Source of the DNA: Capsicum annuum
Lineage: Eukaryota; Streptophyta; Magnoliopsida; Solanales; Solanaceae
NCBI RefSeq assembly: GCF_002878395.1
Contig: NC_061121.1
Location: 18,799,277-18,863,276, forward strand
Direction: 5' to 3'
DNA: 64,000 nucleotides
The translations under genes and the position numbers were made by a program. The notes below the pieces were generated by a model. The model was not told where the DNA came from and did no database searches. It was given only the letters and a program-made list of their open reading frames with translations. This document shows positions 35,822-48,775 of the stretch, piece after piece. Every line of letters begins with the position of its first letter. The first letter of the stretch is position 1.

Positions 35822-37729
35822 AATTTTTGTGGGTTAAATAAATACCCAACATCAATATAATCAACAAGATCGGGATAACAATCTTCAGAATAAAATAAGA
35901 TTATATGTTTGATCCCATTTCGATGTCTCCTAGTGGGAGCAGAATTATACCTCTCTAACAAATTAATCGAAAAGGGCTATTATCATATTTTGTATTATTT
36001 GCAGGATACATTAGTACATCAATTGTACTAAGATATGGTACTTAATAATCAATTCATTTCGACATATTTCTCATGTCAGCAAATAATCTATTACTTTTGA
36101 AAATTCTTCAAGAGTTCCAATAATTTTCTAGTTGTAGATTTATGCAATATAAGGATTATAGATAAGTTTCTCGGAAACTTTTATATGCTTCAAATATTTT
36201 GAATCCTTAACAATTTTTCATGTAAATTTTGTCAAGTGACAATATTCAGCATTTCATCTGTGACATCTAAGTGTCTGGACTGCAAATCAAATAAGTGTTA
36301 TGCTTATCAAGATGCATCCTTTTATGTCTTTTCAACGTATATTCATCAATGGACAGATATTGCATTTGTCAAACACTTCGAGTATATATCTAGTAATACG
36401 CATTGTTAGTTGTCTTATTAAAAACCTTACTAGAAAAATCCTATGGGATAAAACCTCAGCTAAGGAAAAAAAGAGTGCAGCGCGCGTACTATACTCGCAT
36501 CGTTTAAAACACACTTTCTTCTTATAAATAATGCTCCGCAATTCATAAGTACATCAACTGCACTAAAACATAGTACTTACCAATCATTTTCATGAGATCA
36601 AAATTGATCTGTTTTCAAGTTGAGCGATCTTTATAATCATGGGGTATCCAATAGAATCGCTTTATAACATTTTAAATCCTTCAAGAATTTTCATATAACT
36701 TCTGTCATCTAGCTAGACATGACAATAATTTATTATATGTATTCAAGCTTTTTAATATTATCAGACTGAAACAAACTTCATTTCATCCACCACAGGAGAA
36801 TAATTCTCCTACAATAACGCAAATAATCTTTATGCCCCAAGGCGCAAGTCATACTTTATATCTTACGAATTTTACTTTCGGATAGTAAAGCATTTGTGCC
36901 CCACAAGCATTATACCTATGGTCTTTGGATTATGAGTCTAAATATTCACTTTTCAAGTGGAATAAACTACTTGAATTACATACTTTTATTTGGCCGATAA
37001 TTTATCTGTACATACTCTTTAACAGATTTGTATCCAAGATCCTCGATACTATTTATAATGTTGAGAGCTATATTATATAAAAGATATTATCGACGATTGT
37101 TTGATATCGATTCCAATAAGACATAACTTAATGAAGATCTCTTCATTTTCATTACTTATTCAGGTACCTGAACCTTTGCCAAGATTTTATGAAGTGTTAT
37201 GTCGGTGCTAAAGCACTTGCCTCTTTATCATGACCATCTTGATCATTTGCTCTTTTCCTTCTTCAAGGAATTTTACCTTTGAAACCGATTGGTCTATTAC
37301 GCTTTAGGCGTGTCATAGACTTTATCCTTTTATGGACTTTTCATTAGAGCATTTTACAGTTGAATTATCATATAGAGTTAGCAAACATATCTGACAATTG
37401 GTTTGCAACATTTTACAAATGAAATATCTCTTAAACTTCAAGTTCATATATACATTTTTATGAGGATCTAGATAATTCATTTCATGCATAATTTTCAACT
37501 GTTATTCAACTTTCCCCCTAATGTTAGGAAATCTAATATTTATTCCCAATTTTATCTTGAGATTCATATTTGTGCATTGCATCATATGCAACACGTACAT
37601 CGAAATTTTTGGATGAAATTTATCTAGTTCTTGACCTTGAACAAATAGTAATAGAGGAGCTTTGTTGACTTGATATATATGAATGCTGCTATATTTTGAA
37701 TGACATATCTCATACTCATATCTTCCTCG

Positions 37730-38685
37730 AATGCTACCACGTTAGGCTGTTCTGGAAAGCTATAAACCTAGACCACCATATTCATTCCTTGATTCGAAGA
37801 ACGGGAACTGATTGGATGGCGAGATGCTAAAAACTCAAACCAATTCTCAATATTCAGTTGCTGGATTGGGTTGAGCTGTTTCCCTTCTACCTTTGGAACA
37901 TATGGTTGACTCAAAATCACAACCACCATAATGATCACAAAATCCTTATCCCTATCTCTGAACCTTTTGAAAAAGCTATTGAATTCAACTACCTAAACAC
38001 TAACCCACGTCGTGCCATCATCAATCACCGGGCCAGTTGGATTCCTCCTGATAATGGTCTTAAACTTAATATTGATGTGCCTTCAACCACGCTTTAAAAA
38101 CTGGTGGTGCTGGAGGATGTCTTAGAGACGATAAGGGACGTTGGGTTAGAGGTTTCAGTGCTAGGCTTAATATTTCTTCCCCTTTAGAGGTGGAACTTTG
38201 TAGCCTCTTTTATGGTCTTTTAATCATCCACAGCATACAGGTTCCACATCTGGAAATAGAGACAGATTCACAGGAGGTAATCAATATGCTTCACTCTAAG
38301 AATCCTCCTACTAGTAGTGTTGTTACTTCATGCAGGGATCTTCTCCGCAGCCTTGGAGAACCCGAAGATGCGGCATGAGCAGCGAGAAGCAAATGGAGTA
38401 GCTGATCGGCTGGCCAAAGAAGGTCTTAAGTTGCATGACGACCAATTTTTTGTTATCTGGGTTACCCTTCCACCGGGTGTTAAAAAGCTTTTAGAAGATG
38501 ATTATGTTACTATCTCTTTTGCAGGGCCTGTTGTGCCCAAGTTTACTATTAGTTTTGTATCTAGTTTAGTTCCTGTAGGGCCTGTTGTGCCCATAGCTGC
38601 TATTAGTTGTATTTCCAGTACTTGTAAGGCTATTGTTTTGGATAGGCTGCCGATGGCTAACTCTGTAATCCCCTATGATGCATAA
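37730..38685 (+). pseudogene. LINE ORF2 C-terminus with RNase H domain
   Basis: Blocks in order: DWVELFPFYLWNIWLTQNHN; WIPPDNGLKLNID (first catalytic Asp), then a 1-nt loss near 38085; KTGGAGGCLRDDKGRWVRGF; LEVELCSLFYGL (catalytic Glu); ETDSQEVINMLHSKNPPTSS (second Asp); a further frame change near 38360; EQREANGVADRLAKEGLKL; and a degenerate tail ending in TAA at 38683-38685. A stop lies near 37830. The pattern is that of plant L1 RNase H (RVT_3 type). Confidence 0.8.
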
Positions 38686-38720
38686 TAGTATATAAATAAA
38701 ATCACCTTTAACCAAAAGAA
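37730..38720 (+). mobile_element. 5'-truncated LINE (L1-type non-LTR retrotransposon)
   Basis: Only the 3' end of the second ORF is present: the end of a zinc-binding RT tail (ECYHVRLFWKAINLD near 37730) and an RNase H domain. It is followed by a short 3' UTR and an A-rich end (about 38700-38730). 5' truncation is the normal outcome of target-primed reverse transcription. The target duplication was not resolved. Confidence 0.7.
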
Positions 38721-39529
38721 AAGTAAAGAATAAAATAATTTTTTTTGATATATTAAAAATAATAAAAATAAAAATTTAATTAAAAAAATTGTGACAAGTA
38801 AAAACAAACGATGAGATTACTAGAATATTGTCATATAATAATGTAAGACAAAAATTAAGAGGGAATTAAAAGCAACAAAGAGTTGGTTTTATTTTAGTAA
38901 AATACCAAAATGATTGTTGGTGGGTATAACTAACTAGGGAGTTTGGGTCACAGGTGACAAAAGAGTTTTAAAATGAAATGTAGGTGACACAAGTCTTAAT
39001 TATTAGTTGGAGGTGACAATTACTTTATTATGTATTAAGAAAGTTGGAGAAGTTCTAAAATAACCCACAAATTTTTAAATTTACACTTTGATCCCATGTA
39101 CACCTAAAATAACAGAAAACGGAGGAAAAAAAGGCGCCTTTCTCTATTTTCTCATCCATTGTTGTTTTCTCTCTCTTAGCGATTTTTGTTGTTAATTATT
39201 TCTGTTTCTGTTGCTTTATTCATCATCTTCTGCTTCATTATCATCATCTTCTACTTCATTATCATCTTCATCTTCTTCTTGTCGACCATTTGTTGTTGTT
39301 GTTATTGTTGTTGGTACAGCGCTACTGATGCGATCTGACCAATTTCTTAGGTTAAATTTTGTTTACTACATCACTTTCCACTTTGGTATTACTTCATAGG
39401 TTACTTTGGTAAGTAAAATTATGATTTTTATTCGTATTTGTCATCTGGGTACACTTCTGTTTTTCCAACAATGGATAGAACCCCGATTATGAATTCAGCA
39501 CAAGTGCTCACAATTTAAATAGATCAATC

Positions 39530-39970
39530 ATCTGGTGCATCAGATGGTAATCTGTTGCATTATCGTATTATCTGTTGCATCAGAGGTATTATCTGTTGTA
39601 TCAGGATGTTTATCTATTACACCAGACTAATTATCTGTTGCATCAAAATATTTATCTGTTGCACCAGACTAATTATCTGTTGCAACGAATGATTAATCTG
39701 TTTGAAACAACACAAATCAACCCCTGCCACAAACCCAACAGATAAATCTTGCTATTGTGATATAAGTCATGACTTTTCAGATTATTATTATTAACTAGTC
39801 TTTCGAAGAACCGTTTTTATTGAGTTGTGGCAATAGATTTTATATCTGTTGCATCAGATAACACATCTGTGACAACAGATATATTATCTGTTGCAACAAA
39901 TATAAAATATGTTGCATCAGATAACATACCTGTTGCAACATATAATCTAACTGTTTGATAGGCTTGGTAG
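39530..39970. repeat. ATCTGTTGCAACAGAT-type repeat cluster 1
   Basis: Many diverged half and whole copies (ATCTGTTGCATCAGAT, TTATCTGTTGCAACAAAT) every 20-40 bp. The element edge lies a few hundred bases to the left. Confidence 0.8.
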
Positions 39971-40039
39971 AGCCGGTTTAGATCACACGCTATGTAACTC
40001 CATGCTTACTAATTTATCAAATTGGTTGAGAAAGATGCA

Positions 40040-41460
40040 TGGAGCAACGCTAGATAAAAGTGTGTTGTTCAACTTTTGGGACCACATCTTTAACGTGCAT
40101 CAACACATTTGGACCTAAAACAAACACAAAGACCCTCCATGTATACTTTAAGGCTTCTAAAAAAAGTGTTTTGAAGGGCTTCTAGAATGCCACAACTTTG
40201 AAGGTAGTGTTCCTGATCGAGCTCACAAGAGATGATGAACTCTTTACCAACTTCGAAGAGAGCAACGACCAGCTTGAATACAGAATCAACAAGCTGGAGG
40301 CAAGCTTAAAAATTATTGGGATTCACATACTACAACAAACATCTGATCTTCTCCAAGGAATGTTGAAAGTATGTCAAGGCAAGAAAACAAAATCAATTGT
40401 AACCATATTGCTAAGGAAGCAATGATACTCTATTTGCCTTTCAATCTCGTTTGTAAACACAAACAAGAAGGCATGGGATAAAATTTAAAATTCAGAAATT
40501 GCCGCCTTCGCTTAGTTTCCTTATTTTCACTGCAGTTGTTGTTGGGGTAAGTTTTCTAGACTTGTTGAACATTATTTCTACCCTCGATGCCCGTGAGGCT
40601 GCTTTGTTGGTCTTCTCTTATTTTCTACCTAGGTGATAATCTCGACCATGTAGTTCCCTAGCAAAGTGTCCATCTTCATTGTTTTTCTTTTAGAGACATA
40701 ACAGAAGAAGTTACATTACCGAATACACTTTCATATTTGCACTTGATTCAGAATTTGCATCTGTCAAGATAATTCCATCGGCCAAATTCATTAGAAGTTA
40801 CTTTCTACCCTGTGTCTCTTCTTCAATTAGCTCTCAGATGATATAGTCTTCCATCGACCACCCATTTTTACTTCGAAAGCATTCTCCTACCGCACATTCT
40901 GGCATAAAATCATCACCCCAAGCGAGCAATCCAGCCATATAAATTTTGGCCAGGGCAATAAATATATTGGTTTTCCATTCTTGTTTGCTGCAGTGCTAAG
41001 CTTCGAAGTCCCTCTAAGGGTCCAATTCACCCTAAAAGTTAGTTAAATCGCTATTGAATCTCTTTAAAATGACACAAAAATTAGATCTCTTTACAATGCT
41101 TGACAAATAAACATGAGCAACAACCAACATTAAATCTTAACAAGCTATCAAAACCATATTCATGGTCCCTCAGCCTTATCAGTTCGGACCTACTAAACTT
41201 AACTGTAAAATTGCAGACATCTTGTTTGAACGATCTATGACTAATCAGCAAAAACATCATTCACAAAATCAGTGCTCTCTATGTGTGTTTCCACGATAAC
41301 ATTATCAGTAATACATACCTCCCATATATAAAGTGGTTTCATCTACAAGAAGCTTATTCCTCCGATCCCATCTTTACTGCAGCCTCTTGAGATAGTCCAT
41401 CAAAAGTTTATCAACTTTCAGTTCCTTATATCTACAAAGAAGAGGAAAAAAATTGATGTC
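40040..41460. other. unidentified, possibly captured and decayed sequence
   Basis: Base composition is less AT-rich than the surroundings. A plus frame at 40198-40425 (LTRDDELFTNFEESNDQLEY, coiled-coil-like) and, on the minus strand at about 41020-40820, a broken frame with IFIALAKIYMAGLLAWGDDF look gene-derived, but I do not recognise either. Confidence 0.35.
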
Positions 41461-41461
41461 A

Positions 41462-41530
41462 TAAAAAGAACATTGTCCATCTGTTGCATCAGATATGAAG
41501 TCTGTTGCAACAGATGTGGAGTTTGTTGCA
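41462..41530. repeat. ATCTGTTGCAACAGAT-type repeats, cluster 2
   Basis: Consecutive copies CATCTGTTGCATCAGATATG, GTCTGTTGCAACAGATGTGG and GTTTGTTGCAAAAGATGTGG, about 25 bp apart. A CAACAACA-rich stretch of no clear function follows (41600-41780). Confidence 0.75.
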
Positions 41531-42469
41531 AAAGATGTGGAGTCTGATGGAATATATCAAACCAGCCTTTCTGGTGGTTTTATTTATTCCAATAGTTTCT
41601 CCATTTATTGCAACATCAACAACAGCATATCAACAAAAAAGAAACAACATTTGTTCCAACAACATCATCAACAACAAAGAAGCAACATCCTTTGTGCCAG
41701 AACCATCAACAACACCACAAGTTCCAACAACGCCAACTCCACCAACAACATCAATAACTGCATCAACAATAATGAAACAAATAAAATACATACAAAAAAA
41801 AAAATAATTCTGCCAACAAGGGTTTTAAACTTCTCCCAACAGATAACTTTTTTCTCATATTATAATAAAAATTCTCGAATTGTTTATTCAACACTTACAA
41901 GTTACTTAATTTTTTTTTTAATAAATATGATATGGGTAAATAGTAATTAAATAAAAAAATAGATGTAAATAACTTGCAAAGAAGAAAACGAGAATGAAAG
42001 AGCAATAATGAACCATACCTTAATATCAAAAAGGGGATCAAAACTGAAATTTAAGTCGAGGAAAGATATGGATGGGTTTAGATACGAAAAGATCTTAATG
42101 AGAAGAGAAAAGAAAAGAGAGAAAAAAGGTTGTGACCCTAAAGAGGAGAGAGAAAAAGATGAGAGTTGAATAAAATAAACTGCAGTTGAAGGAAGAGATG
42201 AGATAATTTCTATAGATGTATTGTGTACGTAGACGTGGTGGTTTTCAATATTCATTTATTAATATTCATTAATTTCATTAGTAATTTGAGGGGCACGAGG
42301 AAGACTAAACTACTGACATTGAAAAGACAAGACGAGATTGCTCAATGAACTCACTTTTGAGATATCCAAGAAACATTTTTTACCGCCTTTAGTAGTAAGT
42401 ACTACTACTTGATATTATCTACTCGGACCAGAAGCTTCCTGCTTAAAAATTAAATGAGATAAAAAGATT

Positions 42470-42770
42470 TTCAAACAGATATGTCATCTGTTGCAACATA
42501 TATAAATATCTGTTTAAAAATCCCAACAGCTCAGTCATCTGTGACAATAGATGAAAATGTTCATTTGATAATTAATAAAATTAGATATGTCATCTGTTAC
42601 AACAGATATAAATATCTGTTTGAAAATTTTCAACAGCTCAGTCATCTGTCATAACAGATGCAAATATCTATTTGATAATTAAATCAGATATGTCATTTTT
42701 TACAGCATATATATACCTATTTGAAAATTTACAATAGCTTAGTCGTTTTTTGCAACAGATTTCATAGCAA
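42470..42770. repeat. ATCTGTTGCAACAGAT-type repeats, cluster 3
   Basis: Three to four ~65-100-bp units, each with ATATGTCATCTGTTGCAACA, TATAAATATCTGTTT and CAACAGCTCAGTCATCTGT. Confidence 0.75.
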
Positions 42771-42775
42771 TTGAT

Positions 42776-43545
42776 TTAGGTGGAACTAGGGATGAATGAA
42801 TGAGTTCATAGGGTCAACTATAAATCCATTCGAGTCTTTACAATTGCATGTCATTGGTATTGTATTCATACCAACCCAAGTCATCAATCAATCACTCTGA
42901 GTCTTTACAATTGCATAGCGTTGGTATTGCGTTCATCCCGACCCGAGTCATCGATCGATCACTCTGAGTTGAAATGAGTTCTCATCAACTCAATGTTAGG
43001 ATAGTGATAGTACCTAAGTTGACTTAGGTGGAACTAGGGATAAATGAGTGATCTCACAGGGTCAACTACAAATCCAATCGACTCTTTACAATTGCATGGC
43101 GTTGGTATTGCGTTTATCCCGACTCGAGTCATCGATCGACTACTCTGAGTTGAAATGAGTTCTCATTAACTCAATGTTAGGCTAGTGATAGTACCTAAGT
43201 TGATTTAGGTGTAACTAGGGATGAATGAATGAGCTCGCAGGGTCAACTACAAATCCAATCGAGTCTTTGCAATTACATGGCGTTGGTATTGCGTTATACC
43301 GACCTGAGTCATCAATTGATCACTCTGAGTTGAAATGAGTTCTCATCAACTCAATTTTAGGATAGTGATAGTACCTAAGTTGATTTAGGTGGAACTAGGG
43401 ATGAATGAATGAACTCATAGGGTCAACTACATATTCAATCGAGTCTTTGCAATTGCATGGGGCTGGTATTGCGTTCATCCCGACCTGAATCGTCGATCGA
43501 TCACTCTGAGTAGAAATGAGTTCTCATCAACTCAATGTTTTAAAA
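42776..43545. repeat. ~180-bp tandem repeat, four copies
   Basis: Units start TTAGGTGGAACTAGGGAT at 42776, 43024, 43205 and 43385 (spacings 248, 181, 180). Each contains GGGTCAACTA, GAGTCTTTACAATTGCATGG, GTTGGTATTGCGTTCAT, GTCATCGATCGATCACTCTG and AGTTCTCATCAACTCAATG. The first unit has an extra internal ~65-bp duplication, which explains its length. Confidence 0.85.
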
Positions 43546-43701
43546 ACTATATCTTTTAAAAATTTTAAAATTAATTAAGATCAATTCAGACCAAATTAGC
43601 AATTTCAAAACTTGTCATTCTTTTCCAAAATTACAAATCAAACCATACAAATCATCTATTTGGGCAAAAAACTTTTCATTTCAAATCTTAAGTTCTCTCT
43701 G

Positions 43702-43704
<3 letters not shown>

Positions 43705-43752
<48 letters not shown>
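43705..43752. repeat. TC microsatellite
   Basis: About 24 TC dinucleotides upstream of the + strand Ulp1-like gene. CT-rich tracts are common in plant 5' leaders. Confidence 0.9.
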
Positions 43753-43754
<2 letters not shown>

Positions 43755-44613
43755 GGTGTCCTCTCCCTCTCAATAATACAAATAACAACTACTCAATATA
43801 TTGATCAACCCTTCAAAACAGGTCAATTTTCTTCCCATTTACGACTACATATAGTTGCTTTTTTTGACTTCATTCTCGCTTGTATCCTTTGTTTTCTCTA
43901 TCTTTGCATGTAACAGAGTTTGAGATAAGTTCTACATTTGTTCTTTATTCTAAAAAATAGGGTTTTTCAGTTAATGATAAAAAAGAAGACTTTTAGTTGT
44001 ATTATCTTCAAGAATGGGTTAACAGTTTTGAGTTTGGATGCTAAAAAAGTAGGAACCACCCGAGAAAACCCTAGTTTTTCTCTCAATGTTTTATTGACTG
44101 TTGTGGTATTGTTGGATGGTGTTTATGGTGTTGTTGGTGGCTGTTGTTGGTGGTGTTGGTATTTGTGCTTTTTGGAGGTGGTGTCGGTGGTCTTGGTGTT
44201 GGTATTAGGGGCATTGGTCGTGGCATTGGTTGTAGTGGTGGTGGTCCATCTGTTGCAACGGGTGGAAGATCTATCGGGAGATATTAAATAGGTCTTCAAA
44301 CAGATTCTCCATCTGTTCCAACTGATGGGTTATTCGTTGGAGTATTTTCTTTTCTTGTAATATGGCAGAGAATAATTTATTAAAATTTTTCCACTTGTTG
44401 CAATAGGTGGAATATCTGTGGGGAGATATTAAATAGGTCTTCAAACAGATTCGGGTTTCCCATCTGTTCAAACTGATGGGTTGTTCGTTGAAGTATTTTT
44501 TTTGGTTATGTGGTAAGAATAATTTATTGAAATTTGTCTCACCTTTTTTACAAAAATTATACAGACATCAAATGCAATGAATATTTTGTTTTTCTTTTGT
44601 TTGTAGTTAAAAG

Positions 44614-47600
44614 ATGTCTCCCAAAAGAAAAGAAACAGAAAGTGGAGAAAGTGGATCAACTTCTGATCACCAAACAAAAAAGGCTAGAGTACAGATAGAT
44701 TTGGAGAAACTTCCAGAACAATCTCAATCAGGGCAAAATGAAGCTGAGGAAAGTGATAACTCCTTCTCACCAATGGGGCGTGAAATAATATCGAAATTTC
44801 AACATGATTCTGTCAAAACCATTAGTATTGACAAGTTTCAAATTGCGATGCCGATGAATAAACCTAATGCAGTATTTGGTGATCTTGTACTTAAATGTCA
44901 ATTGGGGAAACCTTTTGATGAACTTAGGAGTATTATGAAGAAGGAAAACATAGATAGACTTTTTAAGAAGAGCTGCTTTGCACACTTTCTTGAGCTGTCT
45001 GGGCCCTGCCCTCTCCGTTTCCCAATGATCATGGTATATGGCCTTCTCAAGCGTAGGATCATATATGCGGGGGATGATGAAGGTCTGAAGGAGGGCGGAA
45101 ATAAGATGAATGAAGTCTGGATCAACTACTGTGGCATGTTGATTTGTTTTGGATTAAAAGAGTTTGCCATTATGACAGGCTTGAGATGCGATCGTCCAGA
45201 AGAACCTGCCATCAAGAAAACACCCCACAAAGGGTCCAACAAACGCAAGGTAAAAAAATATAGGTTGTTGGGCATTGTTGGACCTAGCTACAAAGTGAAG
45301 GATTTAATAGCGAATCTTAAGAATAAAGACATACCAAAGCACTATAGGGAGAAATTGTGCTTAGTTTGGTTTGTCCATTCCATTTTATTGGCAAGAGATG
45401 TCAAGAAAGTCATAGAACGTGATTTGTTGGCGCTTGCTGATGATTTTGGAAAATTCAACGATTATCCCTAGGGCTACGACAGCTACTACTTGACTGTCAA
45501 ATATTTACTGAAAGAGCTAAAGCAAAGACGACCACATTATACGGCTTTTCTTGGGCTTTCATGGTAAAATTGATCACTATTTTTACTCATTCATTAATTT
45601 ATATTGAATATACTTGTGACTTTTTTTTTGCTTGCTTTCTTGTTTACAATTTTTAGGCTTGGGCACGTGAAGCCATTCCTCCCCTCTAAAAGTATTTTAT
45701 GGATTACCCGAATAAGGTTTCTTATCCAAGGATCCTTAGGTGGTTGGCTGCAGTAGAGAGCAAAAAATAAAATATTAATGAGGCTGATCTCTTTAACCCT
45801 CTGGAAGATACAGTATGTCTTCTTTCAACTAAAATAATTTTCCTCAAAGAAAGATATTGAAACAGATGTTTCATCTGTTGCAAGAGATTACCCATCAACT
45901 GCTACTGGCGCAATGGGTAATCTGTTGTAACAAACAATCCATATTTCGCAACAGATTAACCATATGTTGCTCTATTCTCTGAACCCTATTCAACATATTA
46001 CCCATTTACTGTAAATTATACAACAGATGGGTATTCTTATGCAATATATTATCAATCTGTTTCAACATACAGATCAACTATTACGGTAGCTAGATCGTCT
46101 GTTGCATAAGTTGGTTGTGTTAACATAACCTGAGCCCCATGTAATCCAACTGACTGCAAATTATTATTATATAATTTAAATTTCTCCTATCATTTTTTTG
46201 TAGGTTGTGCATCCTTGGATCGTGCCTACCATTGATGAGCTGGGGATGACTTCTTTTCTAACTCTGGGTCTTGTTGATACAAAAGAAGACCCAATGGTGG
46301 AGTTAATAAAGAAGGAATTGGATGGAGCAACATCCATAAGAAGATCAGTTAGGCAAGGTCAGTCTAATGTTGAAGCTCTTCATGACTTAACTCAAATTGC
46401 AAAAAATCTGGGTGCTTCTTCTGGGGGTGTTGCTGGTGGAATTGTTTGTGATGGTGGCAGCCATCCTTCTTCTGCTTCTGCTGCCAGTCGTGATTATGAC
46501 CATGTTGGTGCTCAGTAAAAAATAAATATATTTAAAAACACCCCTTGCATAGGTCCTCCCTCTTACCCATACACCGGTCCCTCCCCCCCTTACAGTGGTC
46601 CCTCTCACCCTTCCCCACCTTCATATTCTCATTGCAAATGCAAAGTGTGCAAGGATAGAGAGGATAAACTCCTCGATAAACTAGAGGCTATTGCTGAAGA
46701 TGTCGAAGAGTTGAAATCCAAGAGAGGTGTCATACCATCCAATGAGGTTAGGGAGCCATGCACTCCTACAGTGGAGGTTAGGAGGAAGAGAATAAAAATT
46801 AGATAAATTCTCTCCATTCTAAAATCAGCAAAAAATGCAACTCCTCCCGTTCCAATAGTTGTTGAAGTTGAGGGGCCACTGAAGAAGGTGGATATATTTG
46901 TGGCGCTTGGCAAGGAAAAGAAGAAGGAACTGGAAGAATTCATCAAGATGAAGGTTCAAAAAGAATACACCATGCATTCATTTGCCGCCAAAGACTTCTC
47001 GAATATGACAAATATGTGTGTGTGGTACAAGGACAAGGTAAGTTTACTTTTGCTAACCTACCCTTCCAATCTGCTCCATAAAGAAGAATCTATGCAGCAG
47101 ATGTGTAATCTGTTGCAAAGCTTAGTATTCTGTTGCGACATAATACACATCTATTGCATAAGTTGCGTTGGCTGGGTAATCTGTGAACTGATTTAGAGAA
47201 CCCTCTGCATCGAATTCTTTCCACTGTTTGTTTTATTCTTTACAATTACTAACCTATTTAAAAATTATCTTCTTATACCGCAGTATGTTGATGAAATTCT
47301 CTGCCTCATGAGGGGCAGGCAATTAGCGTACCCAGATGCTTATGATGCTGCTGATAGGATAATGGACCTCAACTTCTACAATAATTTCAAAGGTGCCTAA
47401 TAGCTTAGCCAGATTCATCGGGTAGGGAATCCCATCCTCAGCGAAGCCAGTAAGCAAGCCCAAGTCCACGCAAGAAGGCCCGCTGGATCTATCCAAATTC
47501 AAAGCCCATAGAGACGAAGGCCAAAGCATTGACTGAAGAGGGGGACAAAGATAGGTATGCTGATCTTCGTAAACTAGCTAATTCTGGTGGCTTGGGATTT

Positions 47601-48145
47601 GATCAGTTAGTTTCTACATTCGAATGGGATGAAGAAGCGATTAACTATATTAGAGGAAAGAGGCCATATCCACATGACAAGAGCTAGACCAAGGCAAAGA
47701 GAATCCTTGCTATCATGAACGTGGATGTCACCCATTTTTTCACTGTTGAGATACTACTATACGAGGGAAAGGTTAATATTTATGACTGCAACTTACCTGT
47801 GTTCACCGAGAAGACGCTTTGCAGCCACTCTTGAAGTTGTTGCCTAAGTTGTTGATGCAGAGTAAGCTGATAGATCATTTGCCGGTTGAAGTCTTGGCGA
47901 AGAAATCAAGGGTTTTTAAAGGTTGAAATAAGAGCATCTAGCTCCCAAAAAATACAACCGGTTCAGCATGCGGGCCGTACTCGCTTGCATACATAGAGTG
48001 TTTGCTGACTGGCACACAAATGACCGGTGTGTGCGACACCGTTGTAGGAAAGATGCAATGGGTCTGGGCATATGGGGTACTACCTAAATAGTTAGAGCCC
48101 GTGTATAAAAAATAACATGTTCAAAGACAGAGACGAACACGATAA
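44614..48145 (+). pseudogene. DUF1985 plus Ulp1-like (C48) protease gene, decayed
   Basis: The ATG at 44614 gives MSPKRKETESGESGSTSDHQ. Exon 44614-45563 holds a DUF1985 region (SCFAHFLELSGPCPLRFPMI, INYCGMLICFGLKEFAIMTG) and a basic KRKVKKYR stretch. It has TAG at 45469-45471 where Trp is expected and a frameshift near 45523. Further exons: 45657-45812 (two stops), 46204-47037 (VHPWIVPTIDELGMTSFLTL; stop near 46516; CKCKVCK; SKRGVIPS; stop near 46803), and from 47284 (LMRGRQLAYPDAYDAADRIM). The C48 core follows: His in NVDVTHFFTVEILLYEG (~47730), Asp in NIYDCNLPVF, Cys in SACGPYSLAYIECLL (47969-47971), in shifting frames to TAA at 48143-48145. Ulp1 enzymes cleave SUMO conjugates; such plant copies are often transposon-borne. 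It converges with the next gene. Confidence 0.75.
45865..46110. repeat. ATCTGTTGCAACAGAT-type repeats in intron 2 of the + strand Ulp1-like gene
   Basis: Copies such as CATCTGTTGCAAGAGATTAC and CATATTTCGCAACAGATTAA fill the intron between exons 45657-45812 and 46204-47037. The next intron (47038-47283) also has copies. Confidence 0.7.
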
Positions 48146-48234
48146 CAAATTTTTATTTCAAGCCAATTCACTATACATATAGGGGCAATAATTTTTATGT
48201 CTGGCAAAGTTGAATTTTTATAATGCAACAGATT

Positions 48235-48560
48235 TTATATCTATCGTAATAGATATAGTACCTGTTGTGACAGATTAATTATTTGTTGGAATAGGTTGGT
48301 CATCTGTTGTGTTAAGCAGATATTCCCCGTCTATCTATCGCAACAGATTTACGATCTGTTGCAACATATAACTTATCTGTTGCAACTGATCGATAATCTG
48401 TTGGAGCAAATAAAAAAAGTAGGAAGACCTATTATATAATTTTCAGTAGATGACCTACGTGTTGCATCTCATGTTGCAACATATGTCTAAATCTGTCTGA
48501 TAAGATATGTCGTCTGTTGCAGTAGATGTATTATCTGTTGCGATATTTGAATCTAGTTCT
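48235..48560. repeat. ATCTGTTGCAACAGAT-type repeats between the two convergent genes
   Basis: Copies including CGCAACAGATTTACGATCTG and TTATCTGTTGCAACTGATCG occupy the tail-to-tail intergenic space. Confidence 0.75.
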
Positions 48561-48775
48561 CCATTTTAATTAACATATTCAAAACTCAGAATTAATTATA
48601 TTCATAGACAGAATAAAATAAATCAAAGCCTTCAGAAATTACATGAAGTAACTCAACAAATAAATGAAATGTAAAAAAAATTCTTATGAGTACAAACGAT
48701 CTACTCTACAAATAAATCAACAAGTTAAACCAAGGAGGATAGGTTATTACATTGACAGACTCAAGCTATAAAGAT

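Larger units (their letters stand above)
34980..37720 (-). mobile_element. Ty1/copia LTR retrotransposon 3, one LTR only
   Basis: The 3' LTR at 34980-35193 (TGTTATGAAATAAAATAACG ... TTCTTAACA) is followed by CTCCCCCTTGG, whose complement is the polypurine tract. RNase H (35372-35821) is readable and the remaining interior is decayed. The 5' LTR is absent: recognisable copia sequence fades at about 37.6-37.7 kb where a LINE fragment begins. A displaced copy of the 3' conserved region sits inside at 36362-36545. Confidence 0.75.

Noticed and set aside
43938..44291. 117-codon frame rich in Val and Gly
   Set aside because: Composed of GTTGGTG-type simple repeats upstream of the Ulp1-like gene; it is probably leader or intron.
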